Shown here: in pieces, positions 14,921 through 23,441 of the stretch
Layout of the letters: each line of letters starts with the position of its first letter
How positions within the stretch are numbered: position 1 is the first letter of the stretch
From: Phycisphaerae bacterium
GTDB lineage: Bacteria; Planctomycetota; Phycisphaerae; UBA1845; Fen-1342
Length of the DNA: 64,000 bases
NCBI GenBank assembly: GCA_028277645.1
Contig: JANQFV010000022.1
Location: forward strand, 16,997-80,996
Reading direction: 5' to 3'
Made by a program: the position numbers and the translations under genes
Notes under the pieces: generated by a model
The model's database searches: none
Seen by the model: only the letters and a program-made list of their open reading frames with translations
What the model was told of the DNA's origin: nothing

Positions 14921-17551
14921 TCACCCGCCGACCAGCAGACTCACAAACGGATTGATATCGCCGAAACCGACGTTACCGCTGCCGTCAACGTCCGCCAGCA
15001 TGATGTCGCAATCCGGATACAGCACCGGGTACTGGGCAGGATCGACCAGCGCGGTCACAAACGGGTTGATATCGCCAAAATCGACCGAACCGTCACAGTT
15101 CATATCGCCCGGATCGTAGATCGGCCCGGCCACCACCGTGAACGGCGCGTCGCTCTCGTCCCAATCGCTATAGCTGCCGCCTCCATAGTGCGCACGCACG
15201 CGCACTTTACAGTCAGTGCTCGCCACGGTTGGCGTCCACGACGTGGATGACGCCCCGACGGCGGTCGGGTTCGCGATGTCCACCCACGCCGTCAGATCGT
15301 TCGAGACCACCAAGTCATCGACATAGACAGTGTCATCGCCGTCCAGCCAGCTTGTGTCCTTCACGTACTCCCACTTCAGTTCGTGCGAGCCCGGCCCCAG
15401 CGTGGTCGTGTACTGCGTCCAGTCACCCAAACCGGAAACATGGATCTTCTGCTGGTTGTCGATGTAGAAGTTGAACCAGTCGTAGTTAAATTCCGAGCTC
15501 ACGCGATACCAGAAGCTAAGCTCCGCATCACCGTCCACCGTTCGCAGCATGCGCGTGATCTGACTGTTACCAATCGCGCCAGCCCGGGCGGCGTACGTGC
15601 CGCCGTGCGTGTCGGCGGTTGTCACCGTCCAGTCGAGCGAGCCGCTGAAGGTGTACGCGGGGTCGAGCGCGCCGGTCTCGAAGTCATCTGACAGCGTCGT
15701 GCCTTCGCCGTAGTTGCTCGTGTACTGCACGTGGAATTCGGTGCTCGGATTGCCGACCCACGTGATGTCGATGGACTCATCTACATTCAACGTCTCGCCG
15801 CCGTTGGGATACGTCACCGCCGCGGGTGGTCCCATCGGTACGTTCAGCACCGTAGCCGGCCCCGAGTTCACCACCACGCCCATGATCTCCACCGGATCGT
15901 ACCCGGCGGCTTCGAAGCGCAGATCGTACGTCCCGGGCAGCAGCATCCGGTGATAGTCACCCACATCCGGGTCGGTGTAGACCGGGTGATCACGCCCGAT
16001 GACCGCCACTGTCGCCGCCAGCGGAGCGCTGGTCTGCGAGTCATAAACCAAACCACGCACACCAATCAGACACGTCTCCATGTATGCCAGCATCGACTCC
16101 TGATTGTCGCTCCAGTACGAAGGCATCTGCGCGTACGGCGGGCTCTTGGTATTGCCGATCTCGAGTGTCACCTCGTTGCAGCCCATGTAGCGATAGCTCC
16201 AGTCCTGCATACCGCCGTCGATCGAGTACCAGTCATATCCGTTCGTGATCCCGTGGAACCACGCGCCGTTCCACATCGGCAGGTTCGTCTTGGAGTACTC
16301 CTCACTGATGTAGACGAACAGGTCTTCGTCCGGCGTGTACTGGGAAGCGTTGCCGCGGTTGTCGAAGGGGTAGTTCACGACCAGCGCCCCGCCGTGGAAG
16401 TTCGCCGCCAGCGTGAACGAGTGGGCGAACGACCAGTCCATGATCGTCGCAACTTCCGGCTGTCTGCCGGCGGTCGTATTGGGTTCCGGATTGGGCGGCG
16501 ACCCCTCGGGGAATGCGCGATTCAGGTCGATGCCGTTCGCGTTGGCGCGCGCGTTGTTCGTGTAGCCCCACGGATTCATGCAGGGCACGATCCAGATGTC
16601 GATCTCGTCGACGATATTTGTCAGCCGCTCCTGTCCGGGAACGTTATGGTTGGTGAGCAGCAGGTCGATCAGGTTCAGGCACATGACCGTGCCGGTCACC
16701 TCATCGCCGTGCATCGTGGCGATGTATTTGTGCTCCGGCTCATCTTCCTCAACACCCACGTTGTCGCTGATCTGCAGCGCCCAGATCGGCTTGCCCGGCA
16801 ACGTGCTGGCACCGAGATTGTGACGGATGCACAAGCCTGGATACTGCGTCTGGTACGAAAGCAACTCCGCGGCGACGTCGTCGTATGACGGGTAACCGGA
16901 CGGCTCGCGACCTGTTGGCGGCGGCTCTTCCGCATGTGGCCACGCCACCGCGCCCGACTCGTCCGTGAGCTTCGGATCGGCACCGGCCTGCATCAACTGC
17001 GCCGCCAACGCCTCGATCGCTGCGTGCGCCGCCTCGTCGTGCCCACGCGCGTTGCGCCCCGCCAGGTGCAACGGCGTCTGCCCCAGCGCGTCTTGTGCAT
17101 TGACCGCCGCCCCGGCATTCAGGAGCTCCGCCGCGACTGCATCACGCACGAAACGCGCCGCAAAGTGCAGCGGCGTCTCGCCGGCGGCATTCGTCGCGTG
17201 GACGTTCGCCCCAGCGCTGAGCAACGCAGCAACGAGCTTCGTGTCGGCGCGCGTCGCCGCCCAGTGCAGCGCGGTTTCGCCCTGATCGTCGGCGGCGCTC
17301 ACGTTCGCCCCATAGGCCAACAACAACTCCACGATGTCCGTGTGCCCGCCGGCGACTGCGTATTGCAGAGCCGTCTCACCAGCTGACGTTTGCGTCTGCG
17401 CAAGGCTCGAATCAGCTTGCAGTAGTGTGGTGACGTGCGTGAAGTCGCCCAGCCGCGCCGCTCTGAAGATGTCATCGTTATCGCCGGCGTGCGCCGAAAC
17501 TGCCAACACGAAAACCCCCGTCACGAGCATTGCCCGCTGTAACGATTTCAT
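14921..17551 (-). CDS. Secreted ankyrin-repeat / M14 zinc carboxypeptidase with C-terminal dockerin-like domain
   Basis: An 876-residue secreted protein. Signal peptide 1-22; ankyrin repeats about 25-200 (for example GETALHWAATRADTKLVAAL, then GANVHATNAAGETPLHFAAR); M14 carboxypeptidase about 220-500 with zinc ligands His281, Glu284 (MHGDE) and His386 (NFHGG), substrate-binding Asn344-Arg345 (DLNRAF) and catalytic Glu464 (TLEIG). A carboxypeptidase-regulatory-like beta domain (about 510-580) and further beta-rich modules lead to two dockerin-like repeats at 812-876 (GDMNCDGSVDFGDINPFV, DVDGSGNVGFGDINPFV). All catalytic residues are present, so activity is expected. Ankyrin repeats on an exported metallopeptidase are unusual. 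Confidence 0.88.
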   Translation of the reverse strand: MKSLQRAMLVTGVFVLAVSAHAGDNDDIFRAARLGDFTHVTTLLQADSSLAQTQTSAGETALQYAVAGGHTDIVELLLAYGANVSAADDQGETALHWAATRADTKLVAALLSAGANVHATNAAGETPLHFAARFVRDAVAAELLNAGAAVNAQDALGQTPLHLAGRNARGHDEAAHAAIEALAAQLMQAGADPKLTDESGAVAWPHAEEPPPTGREPSGYPSYDDVAAELLSYQTQYPGLCIRHNLGASTLPGKPIWALQISDNVGVEEDEPEHKYIATMHGDEVTGTVMCLNLIDLLLTNHNVPGQERLTNIVDEIDIWIVPCMNPWGYTNNARANANGIDLNRAFPEGSPPNPEPNTTAGRQPEVATIMDWSFAHSFTLAANFHGGALVVNYPFDNRGNASQYTPDEDLFVYISEEYSKTNLPMWNGAWFHGITNGYDWYSIDGGMQDWSYRYMGCNEVTLEIGNTKSPPYAQMPSYWSDNQESMLAYMETCLIGVRGLVYDSQTSAPLAATVAVIGRDHPVYTDPDVGDYHRMLLPGTYDLRFEAAGYDPVEIMGVVVNSGPATVLNVPMGPPAAVTYPNGGETLNVDESIDITWVGNPSTEFHVQYTSNYGEGTTLSDDFETGALDPAYTFSGSLDWTVTTADTHGGTYAARAGAIGNSQITRMLRTVDGDAELSFWYRVSSEFNYDWFNFYIDNQQKIHVSGLGDWTQYTTTLGPGSHELKWEYVKDTSWLDGDDTVYVDDLVVSNDLTAWVDIANPTAVGASSTSWTPTVASTDCKVRVRAHYGGGSYSDWDESDAPFTVVAGPIYDPGDMNCDGSVDFGDINPFVTALVDPAQYPVLYPDCDIMLADVDGSGNVGFGDINPFVSLLVGG

Positions 17552-17706
17552 AGCCGTCCTCGAATTCCATCCAGCGCATCAATCAGAGGAAACGCCTCCG
17601 ATGCCGTTTCCCAGTCCTTCGATTCTACCGGCAGGTCCCGAGCGCCCCAAACCCGAAACGCCGGTGCTCAGCGGGAACACCCGATAAAGACGGCGCAACG
17701 AGGATA

Positions 17707-18432
17707 TTAAAGGGTGCTGCGCTCGTCCGAAATCGAACGTGGCGTACGCGAGACGCCGTCCACGAGTGCCGCCACCTCCAACAGATCGGCGAACTCGTAC
17801 TCGGGCTCGTGTTCGCCGATGTCGTGGATGCGATGTTCGCGATTCACCCAGCCGCTACCCACGCCCGCTGCCAGCGCGCCGCCGACGTCCGCGTGCAGCG
17901 AATCCCCCACATGCAACACGCGTTCCCGGTGCCACCCCGTCTGCTCCAGCGCATATTCGAAGATCCGCGGATCCGGCTTGTACGCTCGCGCATCCTCGGA
18001 CGTAACCACCTCTGCCACCGCAATTCCGCTATTCCGGATTGCCGCATCCAGCTCCGCTCGGTCGGCGTTGGACACGATACAGATCGGCAGCGGAAAACGC
18101 GCGAAGAACTCCCCCACCTCGGCAAACACCGGCGGTTTGCGCAGGTACTCCTGAAACTCTTGCGAGTACGGCACCGGATCGATCGTGTGCCCGAGCTTAG
18201 CCAGTGTGGCCTGCAATGTGTCCAGCTCGATCTCGTGCAGCGTGCGAAAACCATCGTGCACGCACGCATCCGCCGCCGCGAAGAACCGGTCACCCCACAC
18301 GATCGCCAGTTCGTGCGCGCTCATATCGAGCCCGGTGTCGCCAATGACGTGTGCACAGACCGCCTCGACCGCCTGTCGGTCACCCGTTGCGATCGTTCCG
18401 TAGAAATCCAGGAAGAGTCCATCCAGCTCCAT
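17707..18432 (-). CDS. HAD-superfamily hydrolase
   Basis: A 241-residue haloacid-dehalogenase-like phosphatase. Motif I is LFLDFYGTI with the nucleophile Asp; the +2 residue is Tyr, as in the YjjG/haloacid subgroup. Motif II is CIVSNAD, motif III the Lys in AYKPDPRIF, and motif IV HVGDSLHADVGGA. A helical cap lies between motifs I and II. Substrate cannot be read from sequence; nucleotide or sugar phosphates are typical. ATG 18432 is chosen because a GGAG box is 5 bases upstream and the protein then begins just before motif I; ATG 18480, one base after the upstream gene's stop, is the alternative. Confidence 0.85.
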   Translation of the reverse strand: MELDGLFLDFYGTIATGDRQAVEAVCAHVIGDTGLDMSAHELAIVWGDRFFAAADACVHDGFRTLHEIELDTLQATLAKLGHTIDPVPYSQEFQEYLRKPPVFAEVGEFFARFPLPICIVSNADRAELDAAIRNSGIAVAEVVTSEDARAYKPDPRIFEYALEQTGWHRERVLHVGDSLHADVGGALAAGVGSGWVNREHRIHDIGEHEPEYEFADLLEVAALVDGVSRTPRSISDERSTL

Positions 18433-18481
18433 AACCACTCCGCATGTTCTCGGCGATTCTAGCGGCCCCCGCGACCCCATG

Positions 18482-18913
18482 TCACTTTCGCACGTCCTCG
18501 GCTTGCTCCTCGTCGTCCAGCAGCCGGTGGATCACACGTGCCTCCGCTCGGCCGAGGTCGTAGTACTTCAGCTTCTCCAGAATGTACGACTGCGTCTCCG
18601 CCGTGCAGCACGGATTATCGATCAGGATCATGAATGCATCCGCTTTATCGTCGCCGAACCCCCAGGAGAGGATCGCGTTGACCATGTAGATCTGCTCGTG
18701 TTGCGTGAGGTCTTCGAACGCAGCGATGCGCCGCAGCACTTTCATCCGCTCCGTGGGCTGCCGGATGGTCGCCGTCGCTTCGATCTCGTCGCACCGCGGC
18801 CCGTGCGGTCCGCGCGGATGCACTGCGCAACCGGCCAAGCTGACGCACGCCAGAACGATGACACATCCCAACACGATTCGCTTCCACTCGCCGCTGATTC
18901 GCTGCATCACCAT
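18482..18913 (-). CDS. Small lipoprotein of unknown function
   Basis: A 143-residue protein with a lipoprotein signal peptide (VLGCVIVLACVSLAGC, lipobox LAGC), then a helical domain with ATIRQPTERMKVLRRIAAFE, HEQIYMVNAILSWGFGDDKA and NPCCTAETQSYILEKL. The repeated helix pattern could be a small HEAT-like fold but no family was recognised. Located outside the cytoplasmic membrane. It lies directly upstream of the HAD hydrolase on the same strand, 49 bases before the preferred HAD start. Confidence 0.7.
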   Translation of the reverse strand: MVMQRISGEWKRIVLGCVIVLACVSLAGCAVHPRGPHGPRCDEIEATATIRQPTERMKVLRRIAAFEDLTQHEQIYMVNAILSWGFGDDKADAFMILIDNPCCTAETQSYILEKLKYYDLGRAEARVIHRLLDDEEQAEDVRK

Positions 18914-19030
18914 TCCTCATACCTTGATACGCGTCCGACGCTCGTGAGTTGCGTTCGCGCGCGGCGATCATGATACTGCAATGAAGCGCCTTGTGATGTA
19001 CCGGGGCGCTGCGACCCCTGGAGAACGATA

Positions 19031-20419
19031 ATGCCACCGACCGAGCCCCCTGCCGGCTCACGCTTTCCGCTGCCCGTCAGTGACCATCAACCCTCCGCGT
19101 ACGACGGCCCCAGCCGCGACGAGATCATGGCTCTCCGCCGGGAGTACCTGAACCCCGGCCTGCTACTCTATTACGACGAGTACGACGAGCCAATCTGCAT
19201 CGTCGAGGGGCACATGCAGTACCTGTGGGACGAACAGGGCCGGCAATATCTCGACGCCGCCGGCGGGATCGTCTCGGTCTCGGTCGGACACTGTCACCCC
19301 AAAGTCACTGAACGCGTGCGCGCCCAGATTGGTCGCCTAGTTCACACGACGACGCTGTATCTGCACCCGACAATCGTGCTGTACGCGCGCGCGATCGCGC
19401 GCCACTTTCCGGAGGGCTCGGGTCTGACACAGACCTACTTCGGTAACTCCGGCAGCGAGGCCAACGAGTACGCCACGCTGCTGGCACGCCTGTACACCGG
19501 CCACAACGACATGATCTGCCTGCACAACGGCTATCACGGTGGCACCGGCGCGACGATGCGCCTGACCGGCATCGACGACTGGAAGTTCTGGGCCGATGCC
19601 AGCATCAACGTTCATCGTGCATGTCCCGGCTACTGCTATCGCTGCCCGCTTGGCCTGAGTTATCCCAACTGTGATCTCAAGTGCGCTCACGCCGTTGAAG
19701 ATGTGATTCACGCCGCACCCGACAGAGCAATCGCCGGCTTCATCGCCGAGCCGATTCAGGGCGTCGGCGGCGTTATCGTTCCTCCGCCGGAGTACTTCCA
19801 GGTGGTCTACGACATCGTCCATCAGCACGGCGGCATCTGCATTGCTGACGAGGTGCAGACGGGCTGGGGCCGCACAGGCGAGCACTTCTGGGGCTTCGAG
19901 AACTTCGGCGTCGTCCCCGACATGGTCACGATGGCCAAGGGCATCGGCAACGGTGCCCCGCTCTCAGCCGTCACGACGCGGCCGGAGATCGCCGCGTGCC
20001 TATCGCAGAAACTGCACTTCAACACGTTCGGCGGCAATCCCGTTTCGGTCGCGAACGGATACGCGACGTTGCAGATCATCGATGACGAGAACATCCAGCA
20101 GCGTGCCCGCGACATCGGCGGCTACTTCAAGGACAAGCTGCACGCGTTGCAGGATAAGCACATGCTGATCGGCGACGTCCGCGGCATGGGACTGTTATTG
20201 GCCATCGAACTCGTGAAAGGCCGCGGAACGAAAGAGCCCGCCGTCGAAGAGGCCAAGCGCCTCGTCGAGTCGGCCAAGCAACGCGGCCTGCTCGTCGGCA
20301 AGTCCGGCGCGCACTGGAACACGATCCGGTTCGCCCCGCCGATGTGCATCACAAAGCCCGACGTGGACTTCCTCGTCGATGTGGTGGACGCCGGCCTCGA
20401 AGACCTCTCACGCGTCTAG
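19031..20419 (+). CDS. Class III PLP-dependent aminotransferase, AGXT2-like
   Basis: A 462-residue fold-type I aminotransferase. Seen: substrate/PLP segment YLDAAGGIVSVSVGHCHPKV, phosphate-binding NSGSEANEYA, PLP-ring HNGYHGGTGAT, the catalytic cofactor pair in ADEVQTGWGRTG, and Schiff-base Lys303 in TMAKGIGNGAPL. The family includes alanine-glyoxylate aminotransferase 2 and omega-amino acid transaminases, moving an amino group to an oxo acid in the cytoplasm. A Cys cluster at 198-218 (CPGYCYRCPLG, then NCDLKC) is an unusual insertion that could bind metal or form disulfides. The stop overlaps the convergent zinc-ribbon gene by four bases. Confidence 0.88.
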   Translation: MPPTEPPAGSRFPLPVSDHQPSAYDGPSRDEIMALRREYLNPGLLLYYDEYDEPICIVEGHMQYLWDEQGRQYLDAAGGIVSVSVGHCHPKVTERVRAQIGRLVHTTTLYLHPTIVLYARAIARHFPEGSGLTQTYFGNSGSEANEYATLLARLYTGHNDMICLHNGYHGGTGATMRLTGIDDWKFWADASINVHRACPGYCYRCPLGLSYPNCDLKCAHAVEDVIHAAPDRAIAGFIAEPIQGVGGVIVPPPEYFQVVYDIVHQHGGICIADEVQTGWGRTGEHFWGFENFGVVPDMVTMAKGIGNGAPLSAVTTRPEIAACLSQKLHFNTFGGNPVSVANGYATLQIIDDENIQQRARDIGGYFKDKLHALQDKHMLIGDVRGMGLLLAIELVKGRGTKEPAVEEAKRLVESAKQRGLLVGKSGAHWNTIRFAPPMCITKPDVDFLVDVVDAGLEDLSRV

Positions 20420-20997
20420 GGAACGCCGGGACCTACCGGCTGTGTCGTCGCAGGTATACGGGGCGCGGCACGCATCTTCTTGTACGTAATCAATCCCGCG
20501 GTTGCCAACGTGAACAGTGCCGCGATTACGAGCACCGCAATCAGCACAGCCCACGTACGCGATTTGCGATGCGTCGTCGTGGGAATTTCACCCGATGCCA
20601 GCAGGCTCCGCTGCTCAGCGTCGAGCTCGTTGCCACACTCGGGACAGCGTGGCTCCCGCTGCCCCTGCAAGTCGTAGCCGCAATGCTTGCAGCGCAATCC
20701 ACAACGCTCGATAACCACGACCCGATCAACGGCCAGCAGCAGCCCCACGAGTACGAGCAGCAGGACGACCAGCGCGATGAGCGACCCGAAGAGACCGGTG
20801 ACACCGGCCCGCGACATGAAGGGCATCCAGAACAGGCCGAGCGGGATCACGAGTCCGATGATCAGCACCCGCCGCCAGGGACTGATCCCCAACAATGATC
20901 CACAAGACGCACAGTTCCACCGCGCCCACACCGGACGCCAGATGTACGTCCACGGCAGCACCGTGCGACAGACCGGACATCGCGCGAACGAGAGCAT
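20416..20997 (-). CDS. Zinc-ribbon membrane protein
   Basis: A 193-residue protein with two zinc-ribbon motifs: CPVC...CASC near the N-terminus and CKHCGYDLQG followed by RCPECG in the middle, the latter a form common in Planctomycetota. Two hydrophobic helices lie between them (about 43-60 and 68-90) and a third near the C-terminus (about 147-170). Cytoplasmic zinc knuckles on a membrane anchor are likely. No enzymatic motif is visible; function unknown. Convergent with the aminotransferase gene (4-base overlap). Confidence 0.75.
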   Translation of the reverse strand: MLSFARCPVCRTVLPWTYIWRPVWARWNCASCGSLLGISPWRRVLIIGLVIPLGLFWMPFMSRAGVTGLFGSLIALVVLLLVLVGLLLAVDRVVVIERCGLRCKHCGYDLQGQREPRCPECGNELDAEQRSLLASGEIPTTTHRKSRTWAVLIAVLVIAALFTLATAGLITYKKMRAAPRIPATTQPVGPGVP

Positions 20998-21178
20998 GGG
21001 CGACGTGCTCCAGAAACGGACCCCACCTCAAACATAATCGCGTCCTGCCGGGGCCGCCATCTGCGGCTGTCGATAGTCGTAAGATTCGCCATTGAAACAC
21101 CTTATACGTTTCCACCGGCGGCACCCGCGACTTCGAATCCGGCCGTGCAGTTGAACAATCGGCGTTCGACTGGCGTAA

Positions 21179-21197
21179 GCGTATTACGGCGTATTAC
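21179..21197 (+). promoter_or_regulatory. Tandem 9-bp direct repeat, candidate operator of the zinc operon
   Basis: GCGTATTAC occurs at 21179-21187 and again at 21189-21197, a 10-bp period, putting both half-sites on one face of the helix. It lies 38 bases before the start of the RHH protein gene and partly covers a TACAAT that could be the -10 element. Ribbon-helix-helix repressors commonly bind such phased half-sites, so autoregulation of the operon is inferred. Confidence 0.55.
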
Positions 21198-21234
21198 AAT
21201 AAGTGATGCGCTACCCACGGCGCGGAGGTGTGCC

Positions 21235-21516
21235 ATGCCCGACAAGAACAAGGAATCCGTCGTCACCTTCAAGGTCGACGACTCGCTGATGGAAGCGCTC
21301 AAGCTGATCCCCAACCGCTCGGAGTTCATCCGCGCCGCCATTCTCCAGGCGCTCGACAACCACTGCCCGGTCTGTCGCGGCACGGGCGTCCTCACACCCA
21401 ACCAGAAGCAGCACTGGGAGAAGTTTGCCAGCCACCACGAACTGCGCGAGTGCGACGACTGCCACGAGATGCACATCGTCTGCGGCGACGCGTGCAACAC
21501 GCACGTACATGAATGA
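21235..21516 (+). CDS. Ribbon-helix-helix DNA-binding protein with Cys/His-rich metal-binding tail, candidate zinc regulator
   Basis: A 93-residue protein. Residues 8-42 (VVTFKVDDSLMEALKLIPN, then RSEFIRAAILQAL) match a CopG/Arc-type ribbon-helix-helix domain. The rest is rich in metal ligands: CPVC (44-47), His60, His67, His68, CDDCH (73-77), His80, Cys83, Cys87, His90 and His92, that is, six Cys and six His in 50 residues. GGAGG at 21224-21228 lies six bases before ATG 21235 and fixes the start; the frame is open further upstream. The stop overlaps an ATG in frame with znuA (ATGA). Position at the head of a znuABC-type operon suggests a zinc-responsive repressor taking the place of Zur; this role is inferred. 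Confidence 0.75.
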   Translation: MPDKNKESVVTFKVDDSLMEALKLIPNRSEFIRAAILQALDNHCPVCRGTGVLTPNQKQHWEKFASHHELRECDDCHEMHIVCGDACNTHVHE

Positions 21517-21563
21517 CGACAGACATGAACGTGACGCAAGAGACAAGAAAGGAACCAACGAGC

Positions 21564-22514
21564 ATGCGACACCGAACGCTTGCCCCGCTGTTCTTGATAA
21601 TCGCAGCCGCGGCGATCAACGCAGCGCCATCGACAGCGCGAGCCGAAGACAAGCTCGCGATCGCCGTCAGCATCGCCCCCCAAGCCTACCTTGTCGAACG
21701 CATCGGCGGCGAGCACGTTGGCGTTCAGGTACTCGTCGGCCCCGGGCAATCGCCGCATGCGTACGATCCGACGGCGAAAGATCTCGCGCGGCTGTCCAAA
21801 GCACGCGTGTACTTCTCGATCGGCGTCGAGTTCGAACAGGCCGTCCTGCCGCGCCTTGCCCGCATGTTTCCCAAGATGGAAATGGTCGACACGCGGGCCG
21901 GCATCCGCATGCGCACGATGGAGACCAGTTGCGTCCACCACGATCACGGTGCGCACGATACCTGCGATCACGGCCATGCACACGATCACGAGAGCGGTCC
22001 GGCTCGTCGCCCCGATCCGCACGTCTGGCTCAGCCCCGAACTCGCCCGCACACAAGCGCGAACCATCTGCGAGACACTCGTCCGTATCGACCCGGAGCGT
22101 GCCGCTCTATATCGCCGCAACGCCGCACGATTTGATGCCGACGTGAAGGTCCTTCAGGCCGAGCTGCAGATCGCGCTGGCACCGCTGAAGGGCCGCGAGG
22201 TGTTCGTCTTTCACCCCGCGTTCGGCTACTTCTGCGACGAATTCGAGCTGAAACAGGTGCCGGTCGAAATTGAGGGCAAGACACCCACTGCCCGGCAACT
22301 CGCCACACTGATTGAGCGTGCCAAAGCGCAGGACGTACACGCGATCTTCGTTCAGCCGCAGTTCTCAACGAAGGCTGCGGAGGCGGTTGCCAAAGCGATC
22401 GACGGTGCTGTCGTACCTTTGGATCCCCTGGCGCGCAACTGGTCCGCGAACCTGCGTGACATGGCCGAGAAGATCACCGCTGCCCTGTCCCGCGACGAAG
22501 AGAAAACAGAGTAG
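21564..22514 (+). CDS. znuA: Zinc ABC transporter substrate-binding protein (ZnuA-like)
   Basis: A cluster A-I (ZnuA/TroA) periplasmic metal-binding protein. A signal peptide (LAPLFLIIAAAAINAAPSTA) precedes IAPQAYLVERIGGEHVGVQV, the metal-ligand His in GQSPHAYDPTAKDL, and a His/Cys/Asp-rich loop (VHHDHGAHDTCDHGHAHDHE) typical of zinc-specific members. Further ligand motifs are DPHVWLSP and FHPAFGYFCDEF. ATG 21564 gives the best signal peptide; ATG 21513 overlapping the previous stop is in frame and also possible. It captures periplasmic zinc and hands it to the ZnuB/ZnuC membrane complex encoded downstream. Confidence 0.88.
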   Translation: MRHRTLAPLFLIIAAAAINAAPSTARAEDKLAIAVSIAPQAYLVERIGGEHVGVQVLVGPGQSPHAYDPTAKDLARLSKARVYFSIGVEFEQAVLPRLARMFPKMEMVDTRAGIRMRTMETSCVHHDHGAHDTCDHGHAHDHESGPARRPDPHVWLSPELARTQARTICETLVRIDPERAALYRRNAARFDADVKVLQAELQIALAPLKGREVFVFHPAFGYFCDEFELKQVPVEIEGKTPTARQLATLIERAKAQDVHAIFVQPQFSTKAAEAVAKAIDGAVVPLDPLARNWSANLRDMAEKITAALSRDEEKTE

Positions 22515-22524
22515 CGCGGCACTC

Positions 22525-22566
22525 TTACCCCCCTCCCTTTCAGGGAGGGGCTGGGGAAGGGTTAGT
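22525..22566. repeat. CCCTCCC-type dispersed palindrome between znuA and znuC
   Basis: CCCCTCCCT/AGGGAGGGG stem followed by GCTGGGGAAGGG. It sits in the 69-base gap between znuA and znuC inside the operon; a second copy (23376-23416) separates znuC from znuB. Such stems may affect mRNA stability between operon genes. Confidence 0.8.
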
Positions 22567-22583
22567 CTCTCCTCTCCCAGGTG

Positions 22584-23345
22584 ATGAGCTGCACGACCGC
22601 GGAGACCGCCTTGCCCAGTGACAACGCCATCGAGATCCGCGACCTCGCGTTCTCCTACACCAACACCCGCGTACTGGAGAACGTCAATCTCATCGTCCCG
22701 CGCGGCGATTATGCCTGCATCGTCGGTCCCAACGGCGGCGGCAAGACCACGCTGCTGCGCCTCGTGCTCGGCCTGCTCCAGCCAGATGCCGGGCGCATCG
22801 AAGTGCTCGGCACCACGCCGCGTAACGCCCGTCACCGGGTCGGCTACATGCCGCAATACGTCCAGCTCGATCCGCAGTTTCCGGTGCGTGTGTTCGATGT
22901 CGCGATGATGGGACGCCTGCGCGGCAACAAATTCGGCCCGTTTACGTCCGCTGACCGCAAGGTCGTGCGCGACGCCCTGGCCCAGGTCGGGCTGGCCGAC
23001 TTCGCCCGGCGACCGTTCGCTGCCCTCTCTGGCGGCCAGCGCCAGCGCGTCCTGATCGCACGCGCCCTGGCATGTGAACCCGAGCTGTTGCTGCTCGATG
23101 AGCCGACTGCGAACCTCGATCCGCTGGTGCAGGACGACATGAACGATCTGCTCCGCAAGCTCAACGAGCGGCTAACCGTGATCCTCGTCTCGCACGACGT
23201 GGGCTTCGTCGCGCAGCGCGTCCGCACCGTGATCTGCGTCAACGGCGACGCAACCGTCCACGCCGCCGAGGACATCACGGGTGACTCGATCCGCAACCTC
23301 TACGGCCACGACGTGCAGATGGTGCACCATGATCACAGCCACTAG
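22584..23345 (+). CDS. znuC: Zinc ABC transporter ATP-binding protein (ZnuC-like)
   Basis: A 253-residue ABC ATPase. Walker A GPNGGGKTT, Q-loop MPQYVQLD, signature LSGGQRQRV, Walker B LLLLDEPTANLD, and switch His in SHDVGF are all intact. The C-terminus ends in a short His-rich tail (VHHDHSH) as in other zinc uptake ATPases. It energises the ZnuB permease on the cytoplasmic side. ATG 22584 is used; GTG 22581, one codon earlier, is an equal choice. It is separated from znuA and znuB by copies of a CCCTCCC palindrome. Confidence 0.9.
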   Translation: MSCTTAETALPSDNAIEIRDLAFSYTNTRVLENVNLIVPRGDYACIVGPNGGGKTTLLRLVLGLLQPDAGRIEVLGTTPRNARHRVGYMPQYVQLDPQFPVRVFDVAMMGRLRGNKFGPFTSADRKVVRDALAQVGLADFARRPFAALSGGQRQRVLIARALACEPELLLLDEPTANLDPLVQDDMNDLLRKLNERLTVILVSHDVGFVAQRVRTVICVNGDATVHAAEDITGDSIRNLYGHDVQMVHHDHSH

Positions 23346-23375
23346 CCGCTACGCCACAGCCAGCCGGGAGCCCAT

Positions 23376-23416
23376 CCTACCCCCCTCCCTTTCGGGGAGG
23401 GGATGGGGGAGGGTAG
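23376..23416. repeat. CCCTCCC-type dispersed palindrome between znuC and znuB
   Basis: CCCCCTCCCT/GGGGAGGGG-type stem followed by ATGGGGGAGGGTAG. A false ATG start for znuB lies inside this repeat at 23403, which is why the downstream GTG is preferred. Confidence 0.8.
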
Positions 23417-23441
23417 AGCACACACACACGAGGAACCGCTC

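Noticed and set aside
15731..16888. A 385-codon plus-strand frame inside the M14 carboxypeptidase gene
   Set aside because: It is the complement of the catalytic domain, with no ribosome binding site and no recognisable protein.
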